A stretch of DNA of 64,000 bases from G965230065 sp965230065 (GCA_965230065.1 OZ245942.1:310001-374000), one strand, 5' to 3'. Shown: positions 43,400-53,218, counted from the stretch's first letter. The notes: generated by a model not told the origin, from the letters alone. A program made the numbers and translations.

Positions 43400-43434
43400 A
43401 AAAAGGACGGCACTCCACTTAGGGAGTGCCGTCC
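43400..43434 (-). terminator. Strong terminator of the coxGSLM operon
   Basis: GGACGGCACTCC (43405-43416) pairs perfectly with GGAGTGCCGTCC (43423-43434). On the minus strand the stem is followed by TTTTT, so it ends transcription that comes from coxM, whose stop is at 43472. Confidence 0.85.
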
Positions 43435-43471
43435 TCTTGGTATTGATATGCACTTAGTTTTATGCTGTATG

Positions 43472-44338
43472 TTAGGTTACGGTGTCAATTGCCTGAAGCA
43501 ACGCTCTTTTTGCATACACTTTTGCCAGATGTTTCCGGTATGCTTCCGAAGCAAAATGGTCGCTTAAGATGTCTATATCTCCTTCTGCGGCTTCGCTGGC
43601 AGCCGCTTTAATATTGCTTTCATCGGGGGCTTTTCCCTGTAAGGCATCTTCCACTTTCGTATCCCGGAATGCCATATCCCCTACTCCGGTAAAGGCTAGC
43701 CGCACCTGTTCGCAAATTCCATTCTTCAATGTTACCATTGCAGCGCATCCCACAATGGCAAAGCGAGAAGCTGGCTGCATAAACTTAAGGTAAGCCGTAC
43801 CTGTATTGGCAGGCGGCGCGGGTACACGGATTTCGGTAATAATTTCATCTTCCTGCAAAGCCGTCATGAACAAACCAAGGAAGAAATCGGATATAGGCAT
43901 GGTGCGTTTGCCGCCGGAACCTTGTAAAACAATTTCAGATTCAGCCGCAAGTAATGAAGCAGGCCAGTCAGCAGCAGGGTCGGCATGGGCAAGGCTGCCG
44001 CCGATGGTGCCCATGTTGCGTACTTGTATGTCTCCTATCAGCTCTCCGGCCTGTGCCATCATGGGAATTTTGTCTTTTATTAATGAAGAAGACAGTATAT
44101 CATAATGGGTAGCACCAGCACCAATGGTAATCACATCACCTTCTTCCCGAATATATTTTAATTCGGAAATACGGGTAATATCAATCAACTTGCCCGGGGC
44201 ACTCAACCGAAGTTTCATGGAAGGCAACAGGCTATGACCTCCTGCCAGGAGTTTGGCATCTGCCCCGTGTTCTTTTAGCAAACCGATGGCTTCGTCTATG
44301 GTATTGGCTTTATGATAATCAAATGTTGTGGGAATCAT
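43472..44338 (-). CDS. coxM: Molybdenum hydroxylase FAD subunit (CoxM-like)
   Basis: A 288-residue FAD subunit, the electron exit of the complex. The FAD-pyrophosphate motifs AGGHSLLPSMKLRL (32-45) and IGGSLAHADPAADWPA are present. It is the last gene of coxG-S-L-M, 12 bases after coxL. Together the three subunits form a hydroxylase that oxidises CO, xanthine or an aldehyde; the substrate is set by the large subunit. Confidence 0.9.
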   Translation of the reverse strand: MIPTTFDYHKANTIDEAIGLLKEHGADAKLLAGGHSLLPSMKLRLSAPGKLIDITRISELKYIREEGDVITIGAGATHYDILSSSLIKDKIPMMAQAGELIGDIQVRNMGTIGGSLAHADPAADWPASLLAAESEIVLQGSGGKRTMPISDFFLGLFMTALQEDEIITEIRVPAPPANTGTAYLKFMQPASRFAIVGCAAMVTLKNGICEQVRLAFTGVGDMAFRDTKVEDALQGKAPDESNIKAAASEAAEGDIDILSDHFASEAYRKHLAKVYAKRALLQAIDTVT

Positions 44339-44350
44339 ATTATTTTTTGT

Positions 44351-46726
44351 TTAAGAATTTTGACCATTTTGCATTGCTTTCCATACACGTTCTGGAGTGA
44401 TTGGCATCCGAATATCTTTCACACCAAATTGTGAAAGCGCATCTACCACGGCATTCACCACGGCGGGGGTTGAGCCGATGGTGCCAGCTTCCCCGGCCCC
44501 TTTTACACCTAATGGGTTGTGCGGACAAGGCGTTACCGTACGGTCAATTTCGAACATGGGCAAATCGTCTGCCCGGGGCATGGTGTAATCCATGTATGAG
44601 CCATTGGTAAGCTGGCCGTTTTCGTCATAAATAGCCCCTTCAAACAAAGCCTGTCCAACGCCTTGCGCAATGCCTCCATGAATTTGCCCATCCACAATCA
44701 TGGGGTTGATTACGTTGCCCACATCATCACAGGCAATGAAACGCTTCAGGGTAACTTTTCCGGTATCTTTGTCAATTTCCACTACGGCAATGTGCGCGCC
44801 ATACGGGTAGGTAAAATTAGCCGGGTCGTAGAAACTGGAAAAATCCAGGCCGGGTTCTAAGCCTTGCGGATAATCGTGGGGCACATACGCTGTGAGGGCT
44901 ACATCCCCGAAGCTGACAGATTTGTCAGTGCCTTTTACCGTCCATTTTCCTTCGGCAAATTCCAGGTCGTCTTCGGCTGCTTCCAGTTTGTGGGCAGCGA
45001 TTTTCGCTCCTTTTTCTATGACTTTTTCTATGCTTTTCACGATGGCACTTCCACCTACCGCCAGACTGCGGGATCCATACGTTCCCATACCAAAAGCAAC
45101 GGCTTCCGAATCTCCATGTACAATTTCCACATCATCTACACCTACGCCCAATTTATCGGCCACAACCTGGGCAAAAGTGGTTTCATGCCCTTGTCCGTGA
45201 GAGTGAGAACCTACGTACACACTCACTTTTCCGGTAGGCTGCACCCGCACCTGGGCCGATTCGTACAATCCGGCACGGGCACCCAAAGCGCCTACTACGG
45301 CAGAGGGCGCGATGCCACAGGCTTCAATATAAGTGGAGAAGCCAATACCCATCAGTTTTCCCTGCTTGCGGGCTTCTTCCTGTTCTTTGCGCAGGTTTTT
45401 ATAATCGGCCATCTCGAGGGCGCGTTTCAGCACGGCTTCATAATTGCCGCTGTCGTATTGCAAAGCTACCTCTGTTTGGTAACCCGGTTCATTCACGCCA
45501 TCAAAAGGTGGGATAAAGTTTTTGAACCGCAAATCTGCCGGATCTACACCCATTTCCATAGCAGCGGTATCTACCAAACGTTCCAGCAGGTAAGTAGCTT
45601 CCGGGCGGCCAGCGCCCCGGTAGGCATCTACGGGCGTGGAATTGGTAAATACCCCGGTTACATCTACATGAACGGCAGGTGTGGTGTAAAGTCCTTGCAG
45701 CAAGGTACCGTGCAAATAGGTAGGCACACAAGGCGCGAAAGTAGAAAGATAGGCACCCAGATTAGCAGCGGTTTTTACCCGAAGCCCAACCATTTTACCA
45801 TCTTTATCAAAGCCCATTTCTGCTTTGGTAATGTGGTCGCGGCCGTGGGCATCGGTCATAAAGCTTTCGCTCCGTTCGGCGGTCCATTTTACGGGGCGGT
45901 TAATTTGTTTGGAACACCAGGTTACGAGGGCTTCTTCAGTGTAATGGAAGATTTTACTGCCAAAACCACCGCCCACATCGGGGGAAATGACCCGCACCCT
46001 GTGCTCGGGAATATTCAATACAAAAGCACTCAAAAGCAGGCGAATGAGGTGGGGGTTCTGCGAACTGGTATACAGCGTATATTTGTCTCTAGTATCTTCA
46101 TAATGTCCGATGGCCGCCCGGGGTTCTATGGCATTGGGAATGACACGCTGGTTAATAAATTCTAGTGTAGTGATATGATGGGCTTTTTCCATGGCTGCAT
46201 CGGTTTTTTCCTTGTCGCCCAGTTCCCAATCGAAACACATGTTGCCGGGGGCTTCTTCATGTACCTGGGGCGCGCCCTCTTCCAGGGCTTTGGCAGCGTC
46301 TACCACAGCATCCAGTTCTTCGTAATCTACTTCTACCAGCTCGGCGGCATCTTTGGCGGCCTCCCGGGTTTCGGCAATTACTACGGCTACAGCATCACCC
46401 AAGTACAATGCTTTTTCAGAAACCAGCAAGGGGTGGGGTGGTTCTTTCATGGTATCCCCATTTTTAAAATTGACCTGCCAGCCACAAGGCACACCATTGA
46501 TGTCGGCATCAGCAATGTCTTTTCCGGTAAAAACAGCAACTACGCCATCCGCGCTTTTGGCTGCCGAAGTATCAATGCTATTGATTTTTGCATGTGCATA
46601 AGGGCTGCGCACGATGTAAGCATGCGTCATGGCGGGGAGCACAATATCATCAGTATAATTTCCTTTTCCGGTGATAAAGCGTTTGTCTTCAACCCTTTTG
46701 ATGGCTTGTCCGATTATATTACCCAT
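44351..46726 (-). CDS. coxL: Molybdenum hydroxylase large subunit, form II CoxL-like
   Basis: A 791-residue Mo-cofactor subunit of the xanthine-oxidase family. The start is ATG 46726, which follows AAGGAGG and overlaps coxS by 8 bases; an upstream in-frame extension to 46759 is less likely. The active-site loop is AYRGAGR (368-374), the form II signature, not the AYxCSFR of proven aerobic CO dehydrogenases, so CO oxidation is doubtful. GVKGAGEAG holds the conserved catalytic Glu (746). Probably oxidises an aldehyde, purine or other small aromatic. Confidence 0.9.
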   Translation of the reverse strand: MGNIIGQAIKRVEDKRFITGKGNYTDDIVLPAMTHAYIVRSPYAHAKINSIDTSAAKSADGVVAVFTGKDIADADINGVPCGWQVNFKNGDTMKEPPHPLLVSEKALYLGDAVAVVIAETREAAKDAAELVEVDYEELDAVVDAAKALEEGAPQVHEEAPGNMCFDWELGDKEKTDAAMEKAHHITTLEFINQRVIPNAIEPRAAIGHYEDTRDKYTLYTSSQNPHLIRLLLSAFVLNIPEHRVRVISPDVGGGFGSKIFHYTEEALVTWCSKQINRPVKWTAERSESFMTDAHGRDHITKAEMGFDKDGKMVGLRVKTAANLGAYLSTFAPCVPTYLHGTLLQGLYTTPAVHVDVTGVFTNSTPVDAYRGAGRPEATYLLERLVDTAAMEMGVDPADLRFKNFIPPFDGVNEPGYQTEVALQYDSGNYEAVLKRALEMADYKNLRKEQEEARKQGKLMGIGFSTYIEACGIAPSAVVGALGARAGLYESAQVRVQPTGKVSVYVGSHSHGQGHETTFAQVVADKLGVGVDDVEIVHGDSEAVAFGMGTYGSRSLAVGGSAIVKSIEKVIEKGAKIAAHKLEAAEDDLEFAEGKWTVKGTDKSVSFGDVALTAYVPHDYPQGLEPGLDFSSFYDPANFTYPYGAHIAVVEIDKDTGKVTLKRFIACDDVGNVINPMIVDGQIHGGIAQGVGQALFEGAIYDENGQLTNGSYMDYTMPRADDLPMFEIDRTVTPCPHNPLGVKGAGEAGTIGSTPAVVNAVVDALSQFGVKDIRMPITPERVWKAMQNGQNS

Positions 46727-47204
46727 GAGCAACCTCCTTTCCTTGTTTTTTGGCAGCAAATTGTACAGCCTTTATGATATTATGATAACCTGTGCAACGG
46801 CAATAGTTCCCTTCCAGTCCTTCCCGGATTTCAGCTTCGGTGGGGTCAGGGTTTTCTTTGAGCAGCTGGGAGGCCGTCATAATCATGCCTGGGGTGCAAA
46901 AGCCGCATTGCAAGCCGTGTTCTTCTTTAAAACCTTCCTGCAAAGGATGCAATTCTCCGTTTTGAGAAAGCCCCTCAATGGTGGTAATTTCTGAGCCATC
47001 TGCCTGAGCAGCCAGCATGGTGCAACATTTTATGGCCTTGCCATCAACCAGGACGGTGCAGGCACCACAGCTGCTGGTATCGCAGCCGACGTGCGTGCCT
47101 GTGAGACGGAGCACATCCCGCAGGTAGTGTACCAGCAATAAGCGGCCTTCTACCTCGTGTTGGTAGTTTTTTCCATTTACTTTAACATTGATTGGAACTC
47201 CCAT
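46719..47204 (-). CDS. coxS: Molybdenum hydroxylase iron-sulfur subunit (CoxS-like)
   Basis: A 161-residue protein with two [2Fe-2S] clusters: a plant-type one (GCDTSSCGACTVLVDG...CC) and a helical one (QCGFCTPGM...NYCRCTGY). It passes electrons from the Mo centre to FAD. The gene is followed at once by coxL with an 8-bp overlap. Confidence 0.95.
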   Translation of the reverse strand: MGVPINVKVNGKNYQHEVEGRLLLVHYLRDVLRLTGTHVGCDTSSCGACTVLVDGKAIKCCTMLAAQADGSEITTIEGLSQNGELHPLQEGFKEEHGLQCGFCTPGMIMTASQLLKENPDPTEAEIREGLEGNYCRCTGYHNIIKAVQFAAKKQGKEVAHG

Positions 47205-47251
47205 AAATTGCTTGTTTAGGTGTGAAAAATGGTTTTGTATGGTTTTTTTGT

Positions 47252-47270
47252 AACAGGCGAGACGCCTGTT
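47252..47270. repeat. Short perfect hairpin between coxG and coxS
   Basis: AACAGGCG-aga-CGCCTGTT is a perfect 8-bp stem in the 75-bp spacer. On the minus strand no T-run follows, so it is not an obvious terminator; it may adjust mRNA stability between the two cistrons or be a REP-like copy. Confidence 0.55.
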
Positions 47271-47279
47271 TCACTACTT

Positions 47280-47843
47280 TTAGCGGAAATTATCCAGGAA
47301 TTTTTGCCAGGTTCCTTTATCATCTTTATTGGCTTGGGCTTCCTCCGGTTCTGTATCTGAAGGTGGCGATGTAGTTTCAACCTCTTTTTCTGTTTCCTTT
47401 TGGCCGGTAGCAAGCTCTTCTTCCAATGCCTGGAAAAACTGTTTGGTCATGCTTTTGGCTACGCCGCTCAATACGCGCTGCCCCATGCGGGCGAGCGTTC
47501 CTGAAAGTTTGGCATCTCCTGAAAAAGTGATTTCGGTTTGGTCGTCTGTCAGTGGTTTGAGCCCGATAGTTCCTTCGGCAGCTACGTTGCCAATTTTACT
47601 ATTTTGCTTCATTTTGAGCACAAAGCTTTCTGGAGGCTCTTGATTGGCCACTTCCATTTGTCCGGTGAAAGAACCGCTTACCGGCCCCATTTTCACTTCC
47701 GAAATGGCTTTGTACACGCCCTCCCCTTCCGGTTCCAGGGTTTTGACACCGGGTACCACCCGCTCCAAAACTTCCGGATCTAGCAGCATGTTCCAAATTT
47801 TTTCACGGGGGGCATTTAGGGTATGGGTTCCGTCGAGATGCAT
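47280..47843 (-). CDS. coxG: CoxG-like SRPBCC protein
   Basis: A 187-residue CoxG-family protein. The SRPBCC/START-like domain spans about 1-145 (LNAPREKIWNMLLDPEVLERVVPGVK, then SGSFTGQMEVANQ and GDAKLSGTLARMGQRVL), followed by an acidic, low-complexity tail. CoxG anchors CO dehydrogenase to the membrane in carboxydotrophs. Here it is the first gene of the operon. Confidence 0.85.
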   Translation of the reverse strand: MHLDGTHTLNAPREKIWNMLLDPEVLERVVPGVKTLEPEGEGVYKAISEVKMGPVSGSFTGQMEVANQEPPESFVLKMKQNSKIGNVAAEGTIGLKPLTDDQTEITFSGDAKLSGTLARMGQRVLSGVAKSMTKQFFQALEEELATGQKETEKEVETTSPPSDTEPEEAQANKDDKGTWQKFLDNFR

Positions 47844-47887
47844 TTTTCAGGTTAAGGTTGATGGTTGTTATATAATAAATTGTAATG

Positions 47888-47963
47888 GCAGACGGAACAT
47901 CCTTGCTGTTGGATGAAGGCAATAGGCTGAAAAAATACGCTTCCGGTAAGTATACCCGTCTGC
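47888..47963. promoter_or_regulatory. Nested dyads upstream of coxG
   Basis: GCAGACGG (47888-47895) pairs with CCGTCTGC (47956-47963), and CATCC/GGATG forms a second stem inside. The structure would lie in the 5' leader of the coxG mRNA. It could be a regulatory leader or another repeat; it does not match any riboswitch I can recognise. Confidence 0.25.
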
Positions 47964-48081
47964 GAGCGCAGTTCACAATATTTTATTAATATAGAAAAAA
48001 GTCAAGTAAACCAGCAGACAATTTTATAATTATTTTTATGGAAAGCAGAATTGATAAAAAAACAGCAGTTTTTGTAGTTCT

Positions 48082-48756
48082 TTATTGCAACAAGCCGGTT
48101 AATGCAGATAGGTTTTTGATTTCAGTATCTGGTGTAAAGCCAAGCTTTTCCATTCCACCAGGTTTTCGGCTCAACCAGATTGTTTGCAACCCGAAAGACT
48201 TAGCTCCGGCAACATCCCAGGGATTAGCAGAAACGAATGTGATTTGTTCTTTTTTCACCTTCAGGGTTTTCGTTGCAAGACCATACACTTCCGGTATGGG
48301 TTTGAATTGTTTGATTTGATCTGCACTGATAATTTCAGTAAGCAAACTCCCCAGTTTATTATATTTCACTGCACCATTCAACATGGGCAAATCGGCATTG
48401 GAAAGGATAGCCAAGGAATATTTTTCGGATAACTTTTTCAACACTTTCGGTACTTCAGGAAAAGCCGGCAGTTCAAAATATCGTTGCATCAAGTCTTTCA
48501 ATATCTCATCTTTCAGAGGGAAAGACAACGAGTTGCAGGCAAACTCCAGGGCTTCTGCTGTTACCGTTGAGAAAGGCTCATAACGGTGCATGAGCGTACG
48601 CAACCAGGTATATTCCAGTTGTTTCCTTCGCCAGATTTCGCTGATATTTGAAGCTTTTTCTCCGTAATAATGGTGCAGCCTTTCATCCAGAGAATTGATG
48701 TTTAACAATGTACCGTAGGCATCAAATACCACAGCTTTGGTTTGGCTCCAGTTCAT
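48082..48756 (-). CDS. (S)-2-haloacid dehalogenase, HAD superfamily
   Basis: A 224-residue HAD hydrolase from ATG 48756; a further ATG at 48816 would add 20 poorly folded residues. Motifs: VVFDAYGTLL with the nucleophile Asp, LAILSNAD (Ser-Asn of motif II), Lys in KQFKPIPEVY and FVSANPWDVAGAK. The type-II haloacid dehalogenase pattern (FDAYGTL, S-x-N-x-WD-x-x-GA) is clear. It removes halide from 2-haloacids to give 2-hydroxyacids; the natural substrate may be different. Confidence 0.85.
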   Translation of the reverse strand: MNWSQTKAVVFDAYGTLLNINSLDERLHHYYGEKASNISEIWRRKQLEYTWLRTLMHRYEPFSTVTAEALEFACNSLSFPLKDEILKDLMQRYFELPAFPEVPKVLKKLSEKYSLAILSNADLPMLNGAVKYNKLGSLLTEIISADQIKQFKPIPEVYGLATKTLKVKKEQITFVSANPWDVAGAKSFGLQTIWLSRKPGGMEKLGFTPDTEIKNLSALTGLLQ

Positions 48757-48842
48757 AGGTAGCAAGTTTTTATACCGGACTGGGAAGTCAAAGTTACCCG
48801 ATCCTGTCTCCAGCATTATTTGATAAATTAATTGACAGTATA

Positions 48843-49985
48843 TCAGGTTTCATGAAAAGGATATTCGTCATGAATGGGGCCTTCCAAATCTTTCAGGAAA
48901 CTACCCGGTCGGTCTGAAAATATGGCCTGAATTTCGGCAACGATGGAAAGTGCGATTTCATCTGGCGTTTCAGCCCCAATGTTTAGTCCAACTGGACCAT
49001 GAATTCGTTTGTAATCACTTTCTTTTAACTTTCCTTTTTCATTCAGTTCATGAAACATTTTTACCGCCCTTTTTCGTGGGCCAAGCAAGCCTATGTATTT
49101 GAGGTCTGTACTTAATAAAGATTCCAGCACAGCCAAATCGTATTTATAATTATGAGAAATGAGCAGGGCGGCAGTATGTTCATCCACCTCCAGTTTTTGG
49201 GCTACTTCATGCCGGTCAATAGGTACGGTGGCATGCGCGTCCGGAAATCGCTTGGGCGCAAGGTGGGCAATGCAATCATCGGTTACGGTAACATGCCAGC
49301 CAATTTCCCGGGCAAGTTTGGTAACAGGTACGGCATCATACCCTCCGCCAAACACTAGGAGGTGAATGGCCGGATTCATGGCTTCCAGAAAAACCTCTAC
49401 CCTCCCCTCTTCTGTTTGATAAATTTTTGAAACAGACTGACCGGTGTTTTGAATACCTGCCAGGTCTTTTCCGATGAATGCTGATAATTCCTTGTCCTGT
49501 ATTGTATTTTGCACCTGTTCCCCGGCTTTGTACATCATCCGCTGGCCTACTGCTGCCTGCAATGCGCCTTCAACCTGATAAATGGTGGCAAGGGCGGCAG
49601 TGGTCCTGTTGGTAAGAAAAGCTTTGAGCAAATCTATTGGGTTGGCAGCACTGTTTTCGTGAATAGGCTCAATAATCACGTCTATTACGCCATTACAACC
49701 CAGCCCCACGCCCAGGCTTTGGGCGCTTTCATCGTCCATGGTATCGTAAGTGACTACCCGGGGCTTCCCTTCCAGTATCACTTCCCTGGACTTTCGCAAA
49801 GCATCCCCTTCCAGGCAGCCTCCGCTGATGGCACCTACCCAACGTCCGTCATCGGTCATGAGCATACGGGCGCCGGGCCTGCGATAGGAAGAGCCTTTTA
49901 TTTTCACTACCGTGGCCAGGGCTGCTTTTCTTTCTTTAAAGTCTAAGTTGTCGTAAGCTTCTATGATTTTTTGAAATTCTTTCAT
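48843..49985 (-). CDS. XdhC/CoxI family maturation factor
   Basis: A 380-residue protein of the XdhC/CoxI family, which sulfurates or inserts the Mo-cofactor of xanthine-dehydrogenase-type enzymes. The N-terminal domain has KGSSYRRPGARMLM and ISGGCLEGD, the C-terminal Rossmann domain has LLVFGGGYDAVPVTKLAREIGW and ISHNYKYDLAVL, plus YIGLLGPRKRA. It supports the cox operon (47843-43472) although separated from it by the haloacid dehalogenase gene. Confidence 0.9.
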   Translation of the reverse strand: MKEFQKIIEAYDNLDFKERKAALATVVKIKGSSYRRPGARMLMTDDGRWVGAISGGCLEGDALRKSREVILEGKPRVVTYDTMDDESAQSLGVGLGCNGVIDVIIEPIHENSAANPIDLLKAFLTNRTTAALATIYQVEGALQAAVGQRMMYKAGEQVQNTIQDKELSAFIGKDLAGIQNTGQSVSKIYQTEEGRVEVFLEAMNPAIHLLVFGGGYDAVPVTKLAREIGWHVTVTDDCIAHLAPKRFPDAHATVPIDRHEVAQKLEVDEHTAALLISHNYKYDLAVLESLLSTDLKYIGLLGPRKRAVKMFHELNEKGKLKESDYKRIHGPVGLNIGAETPDEIALSIVAEIQAIFSDRPGSFLKDLEGPIHDEYPFHET

Positions 49986-50149
49986 CGTTCGCCTGAACTT
50001 TAATTTTTGAGTAATGTTGTAATGATACTTTATGAATAGTCTACCAATTTAAAGTTTTCCTATTAAACTTACCATTTTTACGGGCTTTCTGATAAGTTAT
50101 GTGTTTTAGTTGACATATCGAACCGCACGTTTCAGGGAAACATTTAATA

Positions 50150-51139
50150 TTATTCCAGTAGTTTACATACTTTTTTAAAGACTGTTTCTGCATCGTACCC
50201 AAAATCTTTCCGAAATTTTTCTTGGGGGTTTTGTAAATGATAGTGACCAGGAAAATAACCTTGGGGCGACCAGGTGGCCGGATCGGTAGGGCCAATTAAG
50301 CAAAGGGTTTTGGTTTGGGTGGCACAAGAGAGGTGGTTCAAAGCCCCTTCGTTACAGACCAATACATCTAATTTTTGCAATAAAGCAGCTACCTCCCGCA
50401 TAGAAGGCGTAGGTACATATAAAGATACTTGTTCACTTTTTGTTTGCTTGTACACACTCATAGCATCAGCCAATTCATTGGGAGCATACAGTAAAATAAT
50501 ATGCACATTTGGCAGGGTTTTAATTTTTTTCACCAGTGATATAAACCCTTCCAAAAACCATTGTTTCCTGGGGTCTTTGCTACCTGCTGCTATGCCAATT
50601 ACTTTTTTCCCTGTTATGTTTTTTTCCCTAAAAAAAGCAGCACACTGCTCTATTCCCGTTTGCGAGGGAGTAACATACATCCTGCAACTTGTAGCCTCAA
50701 TTCCCAAAGGGCGAAGCATCGCCAAATTGCGGTTGGCTGCATAAACGCCATTCGGGTAACTTTCTTTCATATTAAGCAGGAAGGCGTATTTTTTATTGCC
50801 CCAGCCTAACCTGTACTTCGTTTTTAGAAATAAAAAAAATAGCTTCGATTCTGTGCCGCTTTGATAATCCATTACCAAATCATACTTTTCTTTTCTTACT
50901 TTTGACCACCCCCCAAAGCGGAAAAAACGCCTGATGCCTTTCACATGGGGAATTGTTATGACTTTATCAATAAATGGGTGTTCTTCAAGAATGTTATGAA
51001 AAGGAGGGGTAACTAAAAAGTGAATTTGAACATCAGGAAAATGTTGTTTGAGCAACTCTGTACCAGCGGTAGCCAACAGCACATCTCCGAAAGGGCGAAA
51101 CTGGATAATGAGTATTTTTTTTATTTTTTCTTTTATCAT
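50150..51139 (-). CDS. Glycosyltransferase family 9 (heptosyltransferase-like)
   Basis: A 329-residue GT9 enzyme, GT-B fold, of the ADP-heptose:LPS type. N-terminal ILIIQFRPFGDVLLATAGTE and C-terminal LVCNEGALNHLSCATQTKTLCLIGPTDP are the family blocks, the latter holding the conserved loop that binds the nucleotide sugar. It probably adds a sugar to lipopolysaccharide or a surface glycan. Confidence 0.9.
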   Translation of the reverse strand: MIKEKIKKILIIQFRPFGDVLLATAGTELLKQHFPDVQIHFLVTPPFHNILEEHPFIDKVITIPHVKGIRRFFRFGGWSKVRKEKYDLVMDYQSGTESKLFFLFLKTKYRLGWGNKKYAFLLNMKESYPNGVYAANRNLAMLRPLGIEATSCRMYVTPSQTGIEQCAAFFREKNITGKKVIGIAAGSKDPRKQWFLEGFISLVKKIKTLPNVHIILLYAPNELADAMSVYKQTKSEQVSLYVPTPSMREVAALLQKLDVLVCNEGALNHLSCATQTKTLCLIGPTDPATWSPQGYFPGHYHLQNPQEKFRKDFGYDAETVFKKVCKLLE

Positions 51140-51213
51140 TTTGCTAAATATTGTATTTAATTACGCTCACTTTACTGAATATCTGTCAATTTTCACTGCT
51201 ATTATCAATTTAC

Positions 51214-51867
51214 ATGGAAACCACACTACTGATTATTGCTTTTTTGGTTATTTCTTATTTGGTATATAAATCAGCCAAACACAAACCCTTAATACCATTG
51301 ATGCCCAGAAAATATAATTTTGGAAAAAGGCGCGTTACTTTCCGGGCTACCCTTAAGTTGCTGGAAGAACAACAAGCAAAAATACTGATAGAAACCGGAG
51401 TAGCCAGGGAAGGGCTTAAATTCACCAAAAGTGATGGTGCTTCTACCATTGTATTTAGCAAGTGGGCCCAACAAAACGATGCCATCCTGCATTCTATAGA
51501 TATTGACCCGAAAGCCATTGATATTGCACAAAAACAATTGGATGAGTTGTCTTTACAGGATTATGCACAACTGCATTTGCAAGATTCCGTAGCTTTCCTG
51601 CAATCTTTTCAGGATAAAGTTGATTTTATTTACCTTGATAGTTATGATTATCCACCCAAAGACCCAGCCGGACAAAAGGCCAGCCAGGAGCATCACCTGA
51701 AGGAATTTCAGGCCATTGAACCCAAATTACATGAAAAATCCATTGTATTGATAGATGACTGCGGCAGACCTGGGGGTGGAAAAGGTAAATTGGTGATTGA
51801 ATATATGCTACAAAAAGGATGGAATATATTATTAAAAAAATATCAGGTTTTACTTACAAAATCTTAA
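51214..51867 (+). CDS. SAM-dependent methyltransferase with membrane anchor
   Basis: A 217-residue protein from ATG 51214 (a TTG further upstream is less likely). The first 20 residues are hydrophobic (LLIIAFLVISYLVY), then comes a Rossmann methyltransferase of the type used in glycan or antibiotic modification: LIETGVAREGLKF as motif I equivalent (not the canonical GxGxG), HSIDIDPKAIDIA, FIYLDSYDYP and IVLIDDCG. Lies between GT9 and GT4 genes, so a role in glycan decoration is likely. Confidence 0.75.
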   Translation: METTLLIIAFLVISYLVYKSAKHKPLIPLMPRKYNFGKRRVTFRATLKLLEEQQAKILIETGVAREGLKFTKSDGASTIVFSKWAQQNDAILHSIDIDPKAIDIAQKQLDELSLQDYAQLHLQDSVAFLQSFQDKVDFIYLDSYDYPPKDPAGQKASQEHHLKEFQAIEPKLHEKSIVLIDDCGRPGGGKGKLVIEYMLQKGWNILLKKYQVLLTKS

Positions 51868-51991
51868 TTATCTCACCATATTAGACACTTTACGAAAGAG
51901 CGTTAAAGTATTCAAAGGAGGCCAAGAAACTTTAAGAAAATATTCGAGTAAGTTTCAGTAAACAATGAAATGACAAACTCTTATGTGAACG

Positions 51992-53137
51992 TTATCCATC
52001 TATAATTTTTTGATAATATTCTATTAATCTTTTGGTGGTTTGTTCTAAGTGAAACTGTTGCACATATTGAAATCCTGTTTCCCGCATTTGATGCGCCAAT
52101 GCTTCATCACCCAATACTTTTTGCATCGTATCGTATAGTTCTACTGAACTTTCAGGGTCAATATATAAACTACCGCAACCACCTGCTTCCGGGAAACACC
52201 CTCCTTTTGAGGTAATCACTGGCGTTTTGCTGAACAACGCCTCGATAATGGGAATGCCAAAACCTTCAAATAAAGAAGGATAAATGAACAAAGTGGCCAT
52301 CTGATAAATGCAGGCCAGTTCTTGAGGTGTTATCCATCCTTTATCACTTAGAAAAAGTACCTTGCTTTGTAATTTGTGGCGGGTAATAAATTCTTCCAAA
52401 ACTTTCCTGTACACTTTGCCGGCACCCACAATGGCAAGGGGCAGTACTTTTTCTTTGCTGAATGTCATGGCTTGTAAAATCGTCAGTACGTTTTTATTTT
52501 CTGACAAAGCCCCCACGTACAACATGAAATCTTCGGGCAAACCAAAACGTTTTTTCACCTTCTGTTTTAGTGCTTCTTCAACAGGTTGATAATATACCTC
52601 ATCACAGCTTTGGTAAATAACTTCTATTTTATGTTCTGGAATATGCAGGAACTCGATGAGGTCAGTTTTCGTTTGCTGGCTTACGGCTATGATGCCATCG
52701 CAGCGTTCTGTACTGTACTTGATTTTTTTTAAATAGATAGCCCGGTCAGTTTTCTTATAAAATTCCGGGTAACGAAGAAAAATCAGGTCATGTATGGTAA
52801 CTAATAACTTTGGGCTGAAATTATTTTGCACATAAGGAATTTCATGCGATAAGCCATGGAAAATATCTAATTGATCTTGCGAAGCTTTATTTCCTGTCTG
52901 ATAGGTACGCCAGATGCTGCCCAATACAGATTTCATCCACACAGGGGGCAAACGCAATTGCAAACTTTGGTATTTATCAAGTGCATTACCCAACAAATTT
53001 TCCCGAAAATGAGGTGTATAAAGAAAATATGCTTCCTGTGGAAAATATCGGCACAAACCCTCAATCAGGTTACGGGCGTAGTTGCCCAGCCCTCTCCGGT
53101 TAAAAAATGCCCGCTTTGCCTCGAAACCGACTTTCAT
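51992..53137 (-). CDS. Glycosyltransferase family 4
   Basis: A 381-residue GT4 enzyme of the GT-B fold. The donor-site signature is FEGFGIPIIEALFSKTPVI (E-x7-E), preceded by YVGALSENKNVLTIL, and the N-terminus has RRGLGNYARNL, the acceptor-side glycine loop. It would extend a surface polysaccharide or LPS O-antigen. Separated from the GT9 gene by the methyltransferase on the opposite strand. Confidence 0.9.
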   Translation of the reverse strand: MKVGFEAKRAFFNRRGLGNYARNLIEGLCRYFPQEAYFLYTPHFRENLLGNALDKYQSLQLRLPPVWMKSVLGSIWRTYQTGNKASQDQLDIFHGLSHEIPYVQNNFSPKLLVTIHDLIFLRYPEFYKKTDRAIYLKKIKYSTERCDGIIAVSQQTKTDLIEFLHIPEHKIEVIYQSCDEVYYQPVEEALKQKVKKRFGLPEDFMLYVGALSENKNVLTILQAMTFSKEKVLPLAIVGAGKVYRKVLEEFITRHKLQSKVLFLSDKGWITPQELACIYQMATLFIYPSLFEGFGIPIIEALFSKTPVITSKGGCFPEAGGCGSLYIDPESSVELYDTMQKVLGDEALAHQMRETGFQYVQQFHLEQTTKRLIEYYQKIIDG

Positions 53138-53218
53138 AATTAGAAATTAATACTTTATGAAAGCCCAAAATTGGGATAATTATCTTAGCTTTATAAGGAA
53201 ACCATTAATTTTCTTACC

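Noticed and set aside
44864..46165. 433-codon plus-strand open frame across coxL
   Set aside because: It is antisense to a fully conserved coxL and its translation (Phe/Gly/His-rich) matches no family; long antisense frames follow from coxL codon use.
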